A DNA stretch of 55,615 bases, from NCBI RefSeq assembly GCF_019219095.1, contig NZ_JAHUWH010000026.1, positions 1-55,615 of the forward strand, read 5' to 3'. The first letter of the stretch is position 1. Every line of letters starts with the position of its first letter. Under the pieces are notes generated by a model. The model did not search any database. It worked only from the letters and a program-made list of their open reading frames with translations, and was not told the origin of the DNA. Below are positions 10,526-18,407 of the stretch, one piece after another. Both the position numbers and the translations under genes were made by a program. The stretch is from Acidovorax sp. sic0104. GTDB taxonomy: Bacteria > Pseudomonadota > Gammaproteobacteria > Burkholderiales > Burkholderiaceae_C.

Positions 10526-11702
10526 GAGCCACCCATCCTCTTCATTGCCCGCCGCCGCCGCTGCCTCTGCAGCCGGCCCGGCCCCCGCTGCCTTTGCCGT
10601 GACATGGCCCGATGCGGCCCGCCAGGCGGCCTTCGAGGCCTGGCTTGCGCCGCTGGCAGGAACCCACCAGTTGCTGCCCCATACCCTGCGCCCCGCTTCG
10701 GCGGACGCCAGCTTTCGGCGCTACCTGCGCATCGACAGCGCCACCGGTGCCAGCCGCATCGTCATGGACGCACCGCCCGACAAGGAGAATTGCAGCCCCT
10801 TCGTCCACGTCCAGGGCCTGCTGGCCGCCGCGGGCCTGCACGTGCCGCAGATCCTGGCCTGGGACGAGCCCGGCGGCTTCATGCTGCTGTCCGACCTCGG
10901 CCACCAAACCCTGATCGAACTGCTGGACCCCGCCCGACCCGACCAGGCCTTTGCGTGGTACCAGCAGGCCACCGATGTGCTGCTGGACTGGCAGATGGCC
11001 TCGCGGCCCGGCGTGCTGCCCGCCTACGACGAAGCCCTGCTGCGCCGCGAGCTGGCGCTGTTCCCGGACTGGTACCTGGCCCGGCACCGCGGCGTCACGC
11101 TGGACGCCACACAGCAGGCCACTTTGCAGGCAGCGTTCGATGCCATCGTGGCGCATAACCTTGCCGCGCCCAGCGTGTACGTGCACCGCGACTTCATGCC
11201 CCGCAACTTCATGGCTCCCCCGGGTGCGCAGGGGCAACTCGCGGGCAGCCTCGCCACACCTGCAGACGGCCCCCTGGGCGTGCTGGACTTCCAGGACGCG
11301 GTCTACGGCCCCATCACCTACGACATCGCCAGCCTGCTGCGCGACGCCTTCATCAGCTGGGAAGAAGAGTTTGTCATCGACATTACCGTGCGTTACTGGG
11401 AAAAGGCGCGCAAGGCCGGCCTGATGGGCGCCAACAGCGCCAGCGGCTGGGGCAATGACTTCGGCGAGTTCTACCGCAGCGTGGAATGGATGGGCCTGCA
11501 GCGTCACCTGAAGGTCGCGGGTATCTTTGCGCGACTGACCCTGCGCGACGGCAAGCCCAAGTACCTGGCCGACACGCCGCGCTTCATGGCCTACATCCGC
11601 GCCACGGCCAACCGCTACCGCCAGCTGGGGCCTCTGCTCAAGATGCTCGACCAGATCGAGGGCACGGAGCCGGCTGTCGGGTTCGCCTACGGGCGCATGT
11701 AG
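10524..11702 (+). CDS. amgK: AmgK-like sugar kinase (N-acetylmuramate/N-acetylglucosamine anomeric kinase)
   Basis: AmgK phosphorylates the anomeric carbon of MurNAc and GlcNAc in cell-wall recycling. It belongs to the aminoglycoside phosphotransferase fold. The 392-residue protein shows DASFRRYLRI near the nucleotide site, VHRDFMPRN (near residue 220; HxD catalytic motif) and VLDFQDAVYGP (near 253; metal-binding Asp). Divergent placement beside lptD is as in Pseudomonas, but murU, which follows amgK there, is missing; rsmE comes next. The start at 10524 is the first ATG after TGTAAAAT, and its ATG interlocks with the lptD ATG on the other strand. The sugar substrate is inferred from family and context. 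Confidence 0.82.
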   Translation: MSHPSSSLPAAAAASAAGPAPAAFAVTWPDAARQAAFEAWLAPLAGTHQLLPHTLRPASADASFRRYLRIDSATGASRIVMDAPPDKENCSPFVHVQGLLAAAGLHVPQILAWDEPGGFMLLSDLGHQTLIELLDPARPDQAFAWYQQATDVLLDWQMASRPGVLPAYDEALLRRELALFPDWYLARHRGVTLDATQQATLQAAFDAIVAHNLAAPSVYVHRDFMPRNFMAPPGAQGQLAGSLATPADGPLGVLDFQDAVYGPITYDIASLLRDAFISWEEEFVIDITVRYWEKARKAGLMGANSASGWGNDFGEFYRSVEWMGLQRHLKVAGIFARLTLRDGKPKYLADTPRFMAYIRATANRYRQLGPLLKMLDQIEGTEPAVGFAYGRM

Positions 11703-11729
11703 GCTGGCCGAGCACCCCGAACAAGCATC

Positions 11730-11778
11730 AAATCAGCCTTTGGCGCTTACACAGCAAGCGCAAGAAGCTACCAAATAG
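11730..11778 (+). repeat. Dispersed repeat R1 (copy 2)
   Basis: The copy reads AAATCAGCCTTTGGCGCTT...AGCAAGCGC...AGCTACCAAA between amgK and rsmE. It ends eight bases before the rsmE start codon. Confidence 0.65.
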
Positions 11779-11785
11779 ATAGCAT

Positions 11786-12550
11786 ATGCCCCGCTTTCAC
11801 TGCCCGGAAGCCCTGATCACCGGGGCCGAACTGGACCTGCCCCCCGGCGCCGCGCGACACGTGCAGGTGCTGCGCCTGCAGCCGGGGGACGGCATCACGC
11901 TGTTCCACGGCGGCCAGCGCGCGCAAGACCCGGGCGGCGAATTCGACGCCACCGTGCTACGCATGGGACGCAGCGATGTGCGCGTGGTGGTGGGCGCCCA
12001 CCACGCCATCGAGCGCGAGGCGCCGCGCGCGGTGCACCTGCTGGCGGGCATCACCGCCAACGACCGCATGGACTGGCTGGTGGAAAAGGCCACCGAACTG
12101 GGCGTGGCCAGCATCACCCCGCTGACGGCCGAGCGCAGTGTGCTCAAGCTCAAGGGCGAGCGCGCCGACAAGAAGATCGCCCACTGGCAGGCCGTGGCCG
12201 TGGCCGCGTGCGAACAATGCGGGCGCAACCGCGTGCCCGTGGTGCACGATGCGGTCGACCTGGCCGGATGGGTGCGTGCGCAGGGCCTGACGGCAGGCGT
12301 GCCGGATGCCTCTGCCAGTGCGCCACAGCGGCTGCTGCTGTCCCTGCGCGCCGGCACGGCACCGCTTCGCAGCGCGGTGGAGCCTCATGGTGAACGGGCG
12401 GTGGTCTTCCTTTCGGGTCCGGAAGGCGGGCTGAGCGCCGCCGAGGAAGAGCTTGCGCTGCAGCACGGATTCGCGCCCACCACGCTGGGCCCGCGCGTGC
12501 TGCGCGCCGAGACAGCTCCGCTGGCCGCCCTGGCCGCGCTCACGCTGTAG
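11786..12550 (+). CDS. rsmE: 16S rRNA (uracil1498-N3)-methyltransferase
   Basis: RsmE methylates U1498 of 16S rRNA using SAM. The 254-residue length is normal. It has a PUA-like N-domain (residues 1-70), then a SPOUT knot with LVEKATELGV, FLSGPEGGLSAAEEEL and the terminal LGPRVLRAETAPLAAL signature. The ATG at 11786 has no clear ribosome site, because repeat R1 occupies the upstream bases. It follows amgK on the same strand after 83 bases and could be cotranscribed. Confidence 0.94.
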   Translation: MPRFHCPEALITGAELDLPPGAARHVQVLRLQPGDGITLFHGGQRAQDPGGEFDATVLRMGRSDVRVVVGAHHAIEREAPRAVHLLAGITANDRMDWLVEKATELGVASITPLTAERSVLKLKGERADKKIAHWQAVAVAACEQCGRNRVPVVHDAVDLAGWVRAQGLTAGVPDASASAPQRLLLSLRAGTAPLRSAVEPHGERAVVFLSGPEGGLSAAEEELALQHGFAPTTLGPRVLRAETAPLAALAALTL

Positions 12551-12714
12551 GCCTGAACGCGCACCCTGCGTCATCCTGCCCTGCGGGCCTGTACGCCCCG
12601 CAGGCCGGGGCCTAGAATGAACCGGCAACGAACCCGCCGCAGGCACTGATCCTCTCCGGACTGTTTGTTGCACCGTGCCTGGCGCGGTCCTTGGGTCCTG
12701 TCAGGAGCTTCGAT

Positions 12715-13881
12715 TTGCGCGCACCGTCACGCTGGAAACGCTTGAGGGATGTGGTTCTCTCCACCGACCCCCGTCGCCGCACGCTGATGAGCGTTGCCCT
12801 GCTCGCGCTGGTGCTGATGGGCGCCAGCTCGGGCGTGATGCTGCTGGTGGCAGCTGCCAGCGACTCGGCGAACGCGTCCGCCGTGCGATGGTGGGCAGCC
12901 ATCTCGGTCGGAGGACTTGCCGTGATGACGGGCTTCATCCGATCCGGCCAAACCTCTCGCCTGGCCGACCCGTCCCTGACAGTGCCGCAGATGGTCTGGA
13001 CCATCACCAGCGGCGCCGTGGCGTATGTGCTGGCAGGCGAAGCGCGCGGCATCGTGCCCAGCGTGCTGGCGATGATTCTGTTCTTCGGCACCTTCGGCTT
13101 GACAGTCGCCGAGGTGATCGGCATTGGCGTGTATGCGCTGCTGGCCTTCAGCTGCGCCGTGGCGGCCACCACGCGGTTCAGCACCTCGCCGTTCGGCTAC
13201 CTGGACACCGCCTATGCGCTCATGGTGCTCATCGTGCTGGGCGGCAGCATCGCGCTGAACCTGCGCATCCAGCGCATCCGGGCGCGGCTGAGCGAGCAGC
13301 GGCAGGCCCTGGCCCAGGCACTGGCCGTGAACCGCGAGCTGGCCACCCGGGACGATCTCACCGGCCTGCCCAACCGCCGCGCCATGCAGGACCTGATGAA
13401 CCTGGAGCACCGCCGCAGCCTGCGCAGCGGCCGCCCGCTGCTGATCGCGGAGCTGGACATCGACCACTTCAAGCGCATCAACGACAGCCACGGCCACGCC
13501 ACCGGCGACCGGGCTCTGCAGGCCTTCGCCGGCGTGGTGCGCGCCAGCGTGCGCGACACCGACGTGCTCGGCCGCTGGGGCGGCGAGGAATTCCTGCTGA
13601 TGCTCTCGGACACCGACCCCGACGACGCGCGCGAGCTGCTGGAGCGTGTGCGCCTGGCCGTGGCCGCGATGGAGATCCCGCACCCGGAGGGCAGCCTGCA
13701 CATGACGCTCTCGGCAGGCCTCGCACTGCACCTGCCGGGCGACACGGTGGAGCTCACGCTTGAGCGCGCCGACCAGGCGCTGTACACCGCCAAGTCGCTC
13801 GGGCGCAACCGCATCGTCGTAGCCCCCGCAGGCTCGCGTCTGGGCAAGGGCCCCGGGCAGGCGCACGGCGTGCGCGCCTGA
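12715..13881 (+). CDS. Membrane-bound diguanylate cyclase (GGDEF)
   Basis: This is predicted to make c-di-GMP from two GTP. The N-terminal ~200 residues contain about six hydrophobic helices (a small membrane sensor). A coiled stretch (LRIQRIRARLSEQRQ) leads to a GGDEF domain opening with DDLTGLPNRRAM. The active site is GGEEF (289-293), with an RxxD inhibitory site, RDTD (280-283), five residues before it. I place the start at a TTG (12715), because AGGAG lies seven bases upstream; the nearest in-frame ATG (12787) would cut into the first membrane helix. That gives 388 residues. A remnant of another gene lies downstream. Confidence 0.85.
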   Translation: MRAPSRWKRLRDVVLSTDPRRRTLMSVALLALVLMGASSGVMLLVAAASDSANASAVRWWAAISVGGLAVMTGFIRSGQTSRLADPSLTVPQMVWTITSGAVAYVLAGEARGIVPSVLAMILFFGTFGLTVAEVIGIGVYALLAFSCAVAATTRFSTSPFGYLDTAYALMVLIVLGGSIALNLRIQRIRARLSEQRQALAQALAVNRELATRDDLTGLPNRRAMQDLMNLEHRRSLRSGRPLLIAELDIDHFKRINDSHGHATGDRALQAFAGVVRASVRDTDVLGRWGGEEFLLMLSDTDPDDARELLERVRLAVAAMEIPHPEGSLHMTLSAGLALHLPGDTVELTLERADQALYTAKSLGRNRIVVAPAGSRLGKGPGQAHGVRA

Positions 13882-14036
13882 GGGCACCGGGAGGCCACGC
13901 CTCATTCTTCTCTCTCGTCGAGCCTGTTCTGCGCTGTCAGGCCAGGCGCGCGGCGCCGCCCGCATCTGCTGCGGCGTCGTGAAGAATGCCGCCAGCTCGC
14001 TGCGCCCCTCCCGCGCCCGGCGCAGCGCGCGGCCCC

Positions 14037-14198
14037 CGGTCCAGAGAGCGGCCGGCCCATGGCCTCGGTCAGCGGCGCTTGGTCAAGAGGGGTCAGGCAC
14101 GTGCCCGGCTCGTCGACCTGCAGCGTGGGCAGAAAGAGGTTCCACAAAACTTCCTCCCGGGCATGCGCCTTGAGGTCCTGCAGGAGCGGCGGGGGCAA
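14037..14198 (-). pseudogene. Fragment of an acyl-CoA dehydrogenase gene
   Basis: A minus-strand frame reads LLQDLKAHAREEVLWNLFLP and then PLDQAPLTEAMGRPL. This matches the N-terminal region of large acyl-CoA dehydrogenases (LKAKAxxxGLWNLFLP, LEYAPLxExMGR). It begins without a proper start and after about 54 codons loses similarity into Arg/Gly-rich nonsense. The rest of the ~400-residue enzyme is absent. The spacer 13882-14348 otherwise contains only repeat R1. Confidence 0.6.
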
Positions 14199-14261
14199 TC
14201 GCCCGCTTGTGCGCAGGCATGCGCCAGGACGGCACCCTGCCGCAGTTGCCTTCTCAAGCTA

Positions 14262-14315
14262 CGATTTTCATAGCTGACAGCGCTTGAACGACGAGCGGTA
14301 GACGGCATTTTCATG
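14262..14315 (-). repeat. Dispersed repeat R1 (copy 3)
   Basis: On the minus strand it reads AAAATGCCGTCTACCGCT...CAAGCGCTGTCAGCTATGAAAA, matching the R1 pattern end to end. It sits 33 bases before the SRAP gene start. Confidence 0.65.
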
Positions 14316-14348
14316 ACCAGACCATCGGGCGCCCGGTACCATTGCGCC

Positions 14349-15140
14349 ATGAGCACGCACTACGAAACCCTGCACCCCGCCGACACTTACCGCGAGGCGT
14401 TTGCAGTGGAGCCCCCCGCCGCACCGGGCGAGCGCCATCTGTGGCCGCGCAAGCCGGGCGGTTTCATCGTCCATGCGGCCACAGCAGCAGCGATTGCGAA
14501 CCCGCCGGCTGCGGCTGCACCGGAGCAGCCTGCGCCGGCCCTGGACGGACGCGGTGTTGGCGAAGGAGAACGTGCGGGTGGCACCGAAGAGCGCGCCCCC
14601 ACGGCCCGCGTCTTCGTACCCGCGCAATGGGGCCTGGTGCCCCACTGGGTCAAATCGGCATCGGACGCGAAGCTGCGCGCCCCCAAGCTCGCGCACGCCA
14701 AGTCCGACCTTGCCTCCACCGGCACCGCCTTCCGAGACGCATGGCTGAACGGCCAGCGCTGCATCGTGCCCCTGCAGGCGTTCTTCGAGGACGACTGGCG
14801 CAGCGGCAAGGCAGTGCCCACGCGCATCGCCCGCGTGGATGGCAGGCCCATGGGCCTGGCGGGCCTCTGGGCGCGCTGGCAGGGCGCCGACGGCGAAGTC
14901 ATCGTGAGCTACTGCCTGCTCACGCTGAACGCCAACAACCATGCGCTGCTCAACCGCTACGGGCCTCCAGGCGGCGAGAAGAGCATGCCCGCCATCCTGA
15001 ACGAAGGCGCCTACGACGCCTGGCTCACCGCCCGCCACGACAAGGCCAAGGAGTTCATGCGCCAGTACGCCGCACAGAAGCTCACGGCCAACCCCGTGGA
15101 GAAGAAGGCCGACAAGGTGCCCAAGGGGTGGCTGGGCTAG
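14349..15140 (+). CDS. SRAP/YedK-family protein lacking the catalytic residues
   Basis: The SRAP family (E. coli YedK, human HMCES) crosslinks to abasic sites in single-stranded DNA through an N-terminal Cys2. The fold is clear over 263 residues: MSTHYETLHPADTYREAF, QWGLVPHW (93-100), GTAFRDAW (125-132), RCIVPLQAFFE (137-147), GLAGLW and SMPAIL (212-217). However, residue 2 is Ser, the NAR-type active-site motif reads HAKSD (116-120), and the family His is replaced in NRYGPPGGEKSMP (Gly at about 205). Only the Glu (E147) remains. A longer in-frame start at 14313 adds a Cys, but not at position 2. DNA-protein crosslinking is therefore unlikely; a binding-only role or decay is possible. Confidence 0.85.
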   Translation: MSTHYETLHPADTYREAFAVEPPAAPGERHLWPRKPGGFIVHAATAAAIANPPAAAAPEQPAPALDGRGVGEGERAGGTEERAPTARVFVPAQWGLVPHWVKSASDAKLRAPKLAHAKSDLASTGTAFRDAWLNGQRCIVPLQAFFEDDWRSGKAVPTRIARVDGRPMGLAGLWARWQGADGEVIVSYCLLTLNANNHALLNRYGPPGGEKSMPAILNEGAYDAWLTARHDKAKEFMRQYAAQKLTANPVEKKADKVPKGWLG

Positions 15141-15147
15141 GGCCTGT

Positions 15148-16200
15148 TCAGCGGGGCCCACGCGGCGGGGTCCTGATGGAGCTGGAGCAGGTGTCGGATG
15201 AAGGAAAGGCGGTGGTGGTGACGCGCTCTTCGCCGTGTGCCGCGGGCACCGTTGAGGCACGGCGTGCGGCGGGGTGGCCCGAGCCTCCCTGCTCCAGGCC
15301 CGGGCGGCCCCACCAGTAGCCGTCGCAGGGCAGGTCGGGCATGAGGGGCTGCATGCGCTGCACGTAGTCCTCTGCGGCGCCCGGCACCGCAGTGTCGTCC
15401 CGCTGGGCACGCCGCGCCCCGTCGAACAGCGCGATGATCTCGGCCATGTGCTGCGCCTGCGGGCTCAGGCGCACCACGTCCACGCCGCTGGTGCGCAGGC
15501 CCGCCATGTCGTTGGCCAGGTTGTAGACGCGGGCCGACTGCGTCTGCGTGCCGTTGAGCACGAGGAAGCCCTCGCTCTCGCGCGTGCGCAGCGGCAGGCC
15601 GTCGGCATGCTGCAGGCAGCTGAACTGGCAGTCGTCCTTGGGCAGGTTGCGGTGGCGCGCGGTGAAGCAGCGGGCCGAGTACGCCAGCGGCATGCGGCCG
15701 TAGGCGAACACCTCGGTCTCCAGCCCCTCGGGCCGCTGTGCGAGCACCGCGGACAGGGCCTGTCGCGACATCTCCAAAGGCATCACCCAGCGGGTGGCGC
15801 CGAACTGCGCCATCCACTGCAGCGAGTGTGCGTTGTACAGGTTCAGGTGCGGACCGGCGACGAAGGCTTGTGGACCGGTGTCTGTGCGCGAGAGGCAGTG
15901 CACCGCCCCCATATCGTTGGCCTCGACCATGAAATCGCCGTTGGCCGTGATCTTGTGCAGCAGGCTCACGTCGACGCTGGACTCGATGAGCACCTGCGTG
16001 GACAGCACGGCCTGCTTGCCGGCGCCCTGCAGCATGCGCGCCAGGGCCTGCCAGTCAGCCAGGCGCACCTCGTGGCGCCGTGTGCACACGGTCTCGCCCA
16101 GGTAAACCACGTCAAGCGCCGTGGCGGCCATGGCCTCGTAGAACGCGAACACGGCCTCGCGCGGCCAGTAGTACAGCAGGGGACCGAGGGAGAGTTTCAT
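15148..16200 (-). CDS. ubiV: UbiV-like U32 protein (O2-independent ubiquinone hydroxylation)
   Basis: UbiV with UbiU forms a 4Fe-4S complex that hydroxylates ubiquinone precursors without oxygen, with UbiT. The protein starts [20 protein letters not shown] at the ATG 16200, with GGA ten bases upstream. The Cys set expected of UbiV is present: YLGETVC near residue 38 and ARCF...DDCQFSC further on. Similarity normally ends at GYWWGRPG. Here the frame continues about 50 low-complexity residues to 15148 (350 residues in all, E. coli about 292), as if the native stop had been lost. Its partner ubiU, immediately upstream, is a pseudogene. Confidence 0.85.
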   Translation of the reverse strand: MKLSLGPLLYYWPREAVFAFYEAMAATALDVVYLGETVCTRRHEVRLADWQALARMLQGAGKQAVLSTQVLIESSVDVSLLHKITANGDFMVEANDMGAVHCLSRTDTGPQAFVAGPHLNLYNAHSLQWMAQFGATRWVMPLEMSRQALSAVLAQRPEGLETEVFAYGRMPLAYSARCFTARHRNLPKDDCQFSCLQHADGLPLRTRESEGFLVLNGTQTQSARVYNLANDMAGLRTSGVDVVRLSPQAQHMAEIIALFDGARRAQRDDTAVPGAAEDYVQRMQPLMPDLPCDGYWWGRPGLEQGGSGHPAARRASTVPAAHGEERVTTTAFPSSDTCSSSIRTPPRGPR

Positions 16201-16278
16201 GACGAAAAGTCCAGATGTGATTCGCGGGCGCTGTTCGCATGGCGGGCCACCACGGCTGCGCAAGGGCGTCCGCCCCGT

Positions 16279-16310
16279 CCCGCCCGTTCGGGCGGAGCCT
16301 GTCGCAGCCG
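16279..16310 (+). repeat. Dispersed repeat R3 (copy 1)
   Basis: CCCGTTCGGGCGGAGCCTGT followed by CGCAGCC is a close relative of the copies at 20988 and 22595 (minus). It includes a CCGCCCG/CGGGCGG hairpin. Confidence 0.6.
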
Positions 16311-16369
16311 TGTGCAGGACCTAGGCAGGCTCCGCGTGATCGGTTGGAATGGGTGCATGGCAAGTGAAG

Positions 16370-17014
16370 AACGGGCCGCAGCGCACGCGTGGGTAGGTGA
16401 TCGCAATGCCTTCGCATCCAGGGCCGGTGGCAGGCCCCGAGCGTGTGCTGCTGGCCCTCGGCCACCAGGTCCAGCCGGGACATCCAGCGGGTCTTGCGCG
16501 CATGGCGCAGCGGGCTGGCCAGGCAGTGGTCGATGGCTTCGCGCCAGACCTGGGTGACCTGGGCCACGCAGGCGGGGCTGCGCCGGCGGCCTTCGATCCT
16601 GATGGCGCGCACGCCCATCTTCAGCAGCTCGGGCAGCAGCTCCGGGGGGTTGAGGCTGGTGGGCTCTTGCAGCGCGCAGTAGTTCTCGTCGCCGCCCACG
16701 TCGCGCCGGCCCTTGCACAGCGTGGGGGTGGCCCGCGTTCTCGGCGGCACCGCAGCGGTCGATGAGGATGCCGTTCGGGCGCGACTCCAGGCCGCGCGGC
16801 GTTTCCTTCCAGCGCACGTCCTTCGCCGGCAAGCACGCGCCATGGGTGTTGGACGACCCGCCAGTGGCGTACGAAGGCAGCGCGCATCGCGCAGGCCCAG
16901 GCAAACGCAAGGGGCGCCGTTGTCGACCGCTGCACTGAGCGCGGGCAGGCAGCCGGCGGGGCACACGAGTTCGAGGGCCGGTGCGGCCGCTGCGGGTTTG
17001 CGGAGGTCCATCAC
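16370..17014 (-). pseudogene. ubiU: ubiU pseudogene (U32 family), deleted and frameshifted
   Basis: Reading leftward, the UbiU start ELVCPAGCLPALSAAVDNG is clear. After LGLRDA similarity jumps to CLPAKDVRWKETPRGLES and PNGILID in another frame, skipping roughly 140 family residues that hold most Fe-S cysteines. It then shifts frame again into TLCKGR, LQEPTSLNPPELLPEL, IRIEGRRRSP and AEGQQHTLGACHRPW. At least one large deletion and two frame changes make it non-functional. It lies upstream of ubiV in the normal ubiU-ubiV order; ubiT is not seen. Confidence 0.85.
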
Positions 17015-17126
17015 TCAGGTTCCAAGGCAGGCTCCGCTGCGGAGCCCAAGCACTGGCACGCACCATACCCACGGCGCTCCGCGCGCCGGCTGATCTTCAT
17101 CAACCGGCGTGCACAATGCCAGAGCA

Positions 17127-18407
17127 ATGCGCTCGGGCGTTGATCCGATCCCGCCCGAAGCCCCGCCCGTCCCCTCACCCCCATCACCGCCCCCTGTCAC
17201 CGTGAACAAGAACCTGTGGCTGCTGGCCCTGTGCCAGGGTCTTTTTCTGACCAACAACGTCGTCTTTATCGCCATCAACGGCCTGGTGGGGCTGCAACTG
17301 TCACCCTTTGGCTGGATGGCGACGCTGCCCGTGATGGGCTACGTGGTGGGCGCAGCCCTCTCGACCCCGCTGGTGGCGCGCACGCAGGCGCGCTGGGGGC
17401 GGCAGGCGTCGTTCCAGATCGGGCTGGCGGTGGCCATCGCGTCGTGCGCGCTGTGCGCCTGGGCGGCCTTCAGCGCCAATTTCTGGCTGCTGTGCGCCGC
17501 CACCTTGCTGGCCGGCTACTACAGCGCCAACGGCAGCCTGTACCGCTTTGCCGCTGCCGAGCTGACCGCTCCGGACTACCGCGAGAAAGCCGTGTCGCTG
17601 GTGCTGGCGGGCGGCCTGCTGGGCGCCGTGGCCGGGCCCAACCTTGCCAGCGCCACGCGCACGCTGTTCCCGGTGCCGTTCGCGGGTGCGTACATGGCCC
17701 TGATGGGGGTGGCGCTGCTGTCCATGCTGTGCATGGCGGCGATACGGTTCGAGCCCGCCGCGCCGCGCGCGGCCGCAGGCCAGGCCCCTGCGGGCCGCCC
17801 GCTCGCCGAACTGATGCGCCAGCCCGTGTTCGTGATCTCCATCCTGGCCGCTGCGCTGAGCTATGGCGTGATGAACCTGCTGATGGCCGCCACGCCGCTG
17901 GCCATGCAGGTGTGCGGCTTTGACTTCAATGCGTCTGCCCTGGTGCTGGAGTGGCATGTGATAGGCATGTTCGCGCCGGGCTTCGTCACCGGCCACCTGA
18001 TCAAGCGCCTGGGCGTGCTGCCCGTCATGGGCGCCGGGGTGCTGCTCAACTTCGCCTGCGTGGCCGTGGCGCTGATGGGCATCGCGCTGCACCACTTCGG
18101 CATCGCGCTCTTCCTGCTGGGCGTGGGCTGGAACTTTCTCTTCACCGGCGCGACCACGCTGTCGATGACGGCCTACCGGCCCGAGGAGAAGGACCGCGCG
18201 CAGGCTGCCATCAATTTCTGCGTGTTCGGCACGCTGGCGATGAGCTCGTTCGCATCCGGCGTGCTGGTCACCACGCAGGGCTGGGCGCTGCTCAATGCCG
18301 GCTCGCTCGTGCCCATCGTGGTCACGGGCCTGGCGCTGGCCTGGCTGGCAGTGCAGCGGCGGCGCGCTGCGCGGGCAGGCCGCCTTGGCTCTGCACCGCA
18401 GCCGTGA
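17127..18407 (+). CDS. Major facilitator superfamily transporter
   Basis: This is a predicted 12-helix inner-membrane secondary transporter of 426 residues. A Pro-rich cytoplasmic N-terminus (about 1-25) precedes the first helix (LWLLALCQGLFLTNNVVFIA). Other helices and the central loop (about 205-225, Ala/Pro/Arg-rich) are evident, and the N-half ends in an MFS-like RFEPA segment. The substrate cannot be told from sequence. The start is uncertain: the ATG at 17127 is used, while a GTG at 17109 and a GTG near 17200 are also in frame, none with a strong ribosome site. The 3' end overlaps the convergent LysR gene by 86 bases. Confidence 0.85.
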   Translation: MRSGVDPIPPEAPPVPSPPSPPPVTVNKNLWLLALCQGLFLTNNVVFIAINGLVGLQLSPFGWMATLPVMGYVVGAALSTPLVARTQARWGRQASFQIGLAVAIASCALCAWAAFSANFWLLCAATLLAGYYSANGSLYRFAAAELTAPDYREKAVSLVLAGGLLGAVAGPNLASATRTLFPVPFAGAYMALMGVALLSMLCMAAIRFEPAAPRAAAGQAPAGRPLAELMRQPVFVISILAAALSYGVMNLLMAATPLAMQVCGFDFNASALVLEWHVIGMFAPGFVTGHLIKRLGVLPVMGAGVLLNFACVAVALMGIALHHFGIALFLLGVGWNFLFTGATTLSMTAYRPEEKDRAQAAINFCVFGTLAMSSFASGVLVTTQGWALLNAGSLVPIVVTGLALAWLAVQRRRAARAGRLGSAPQP

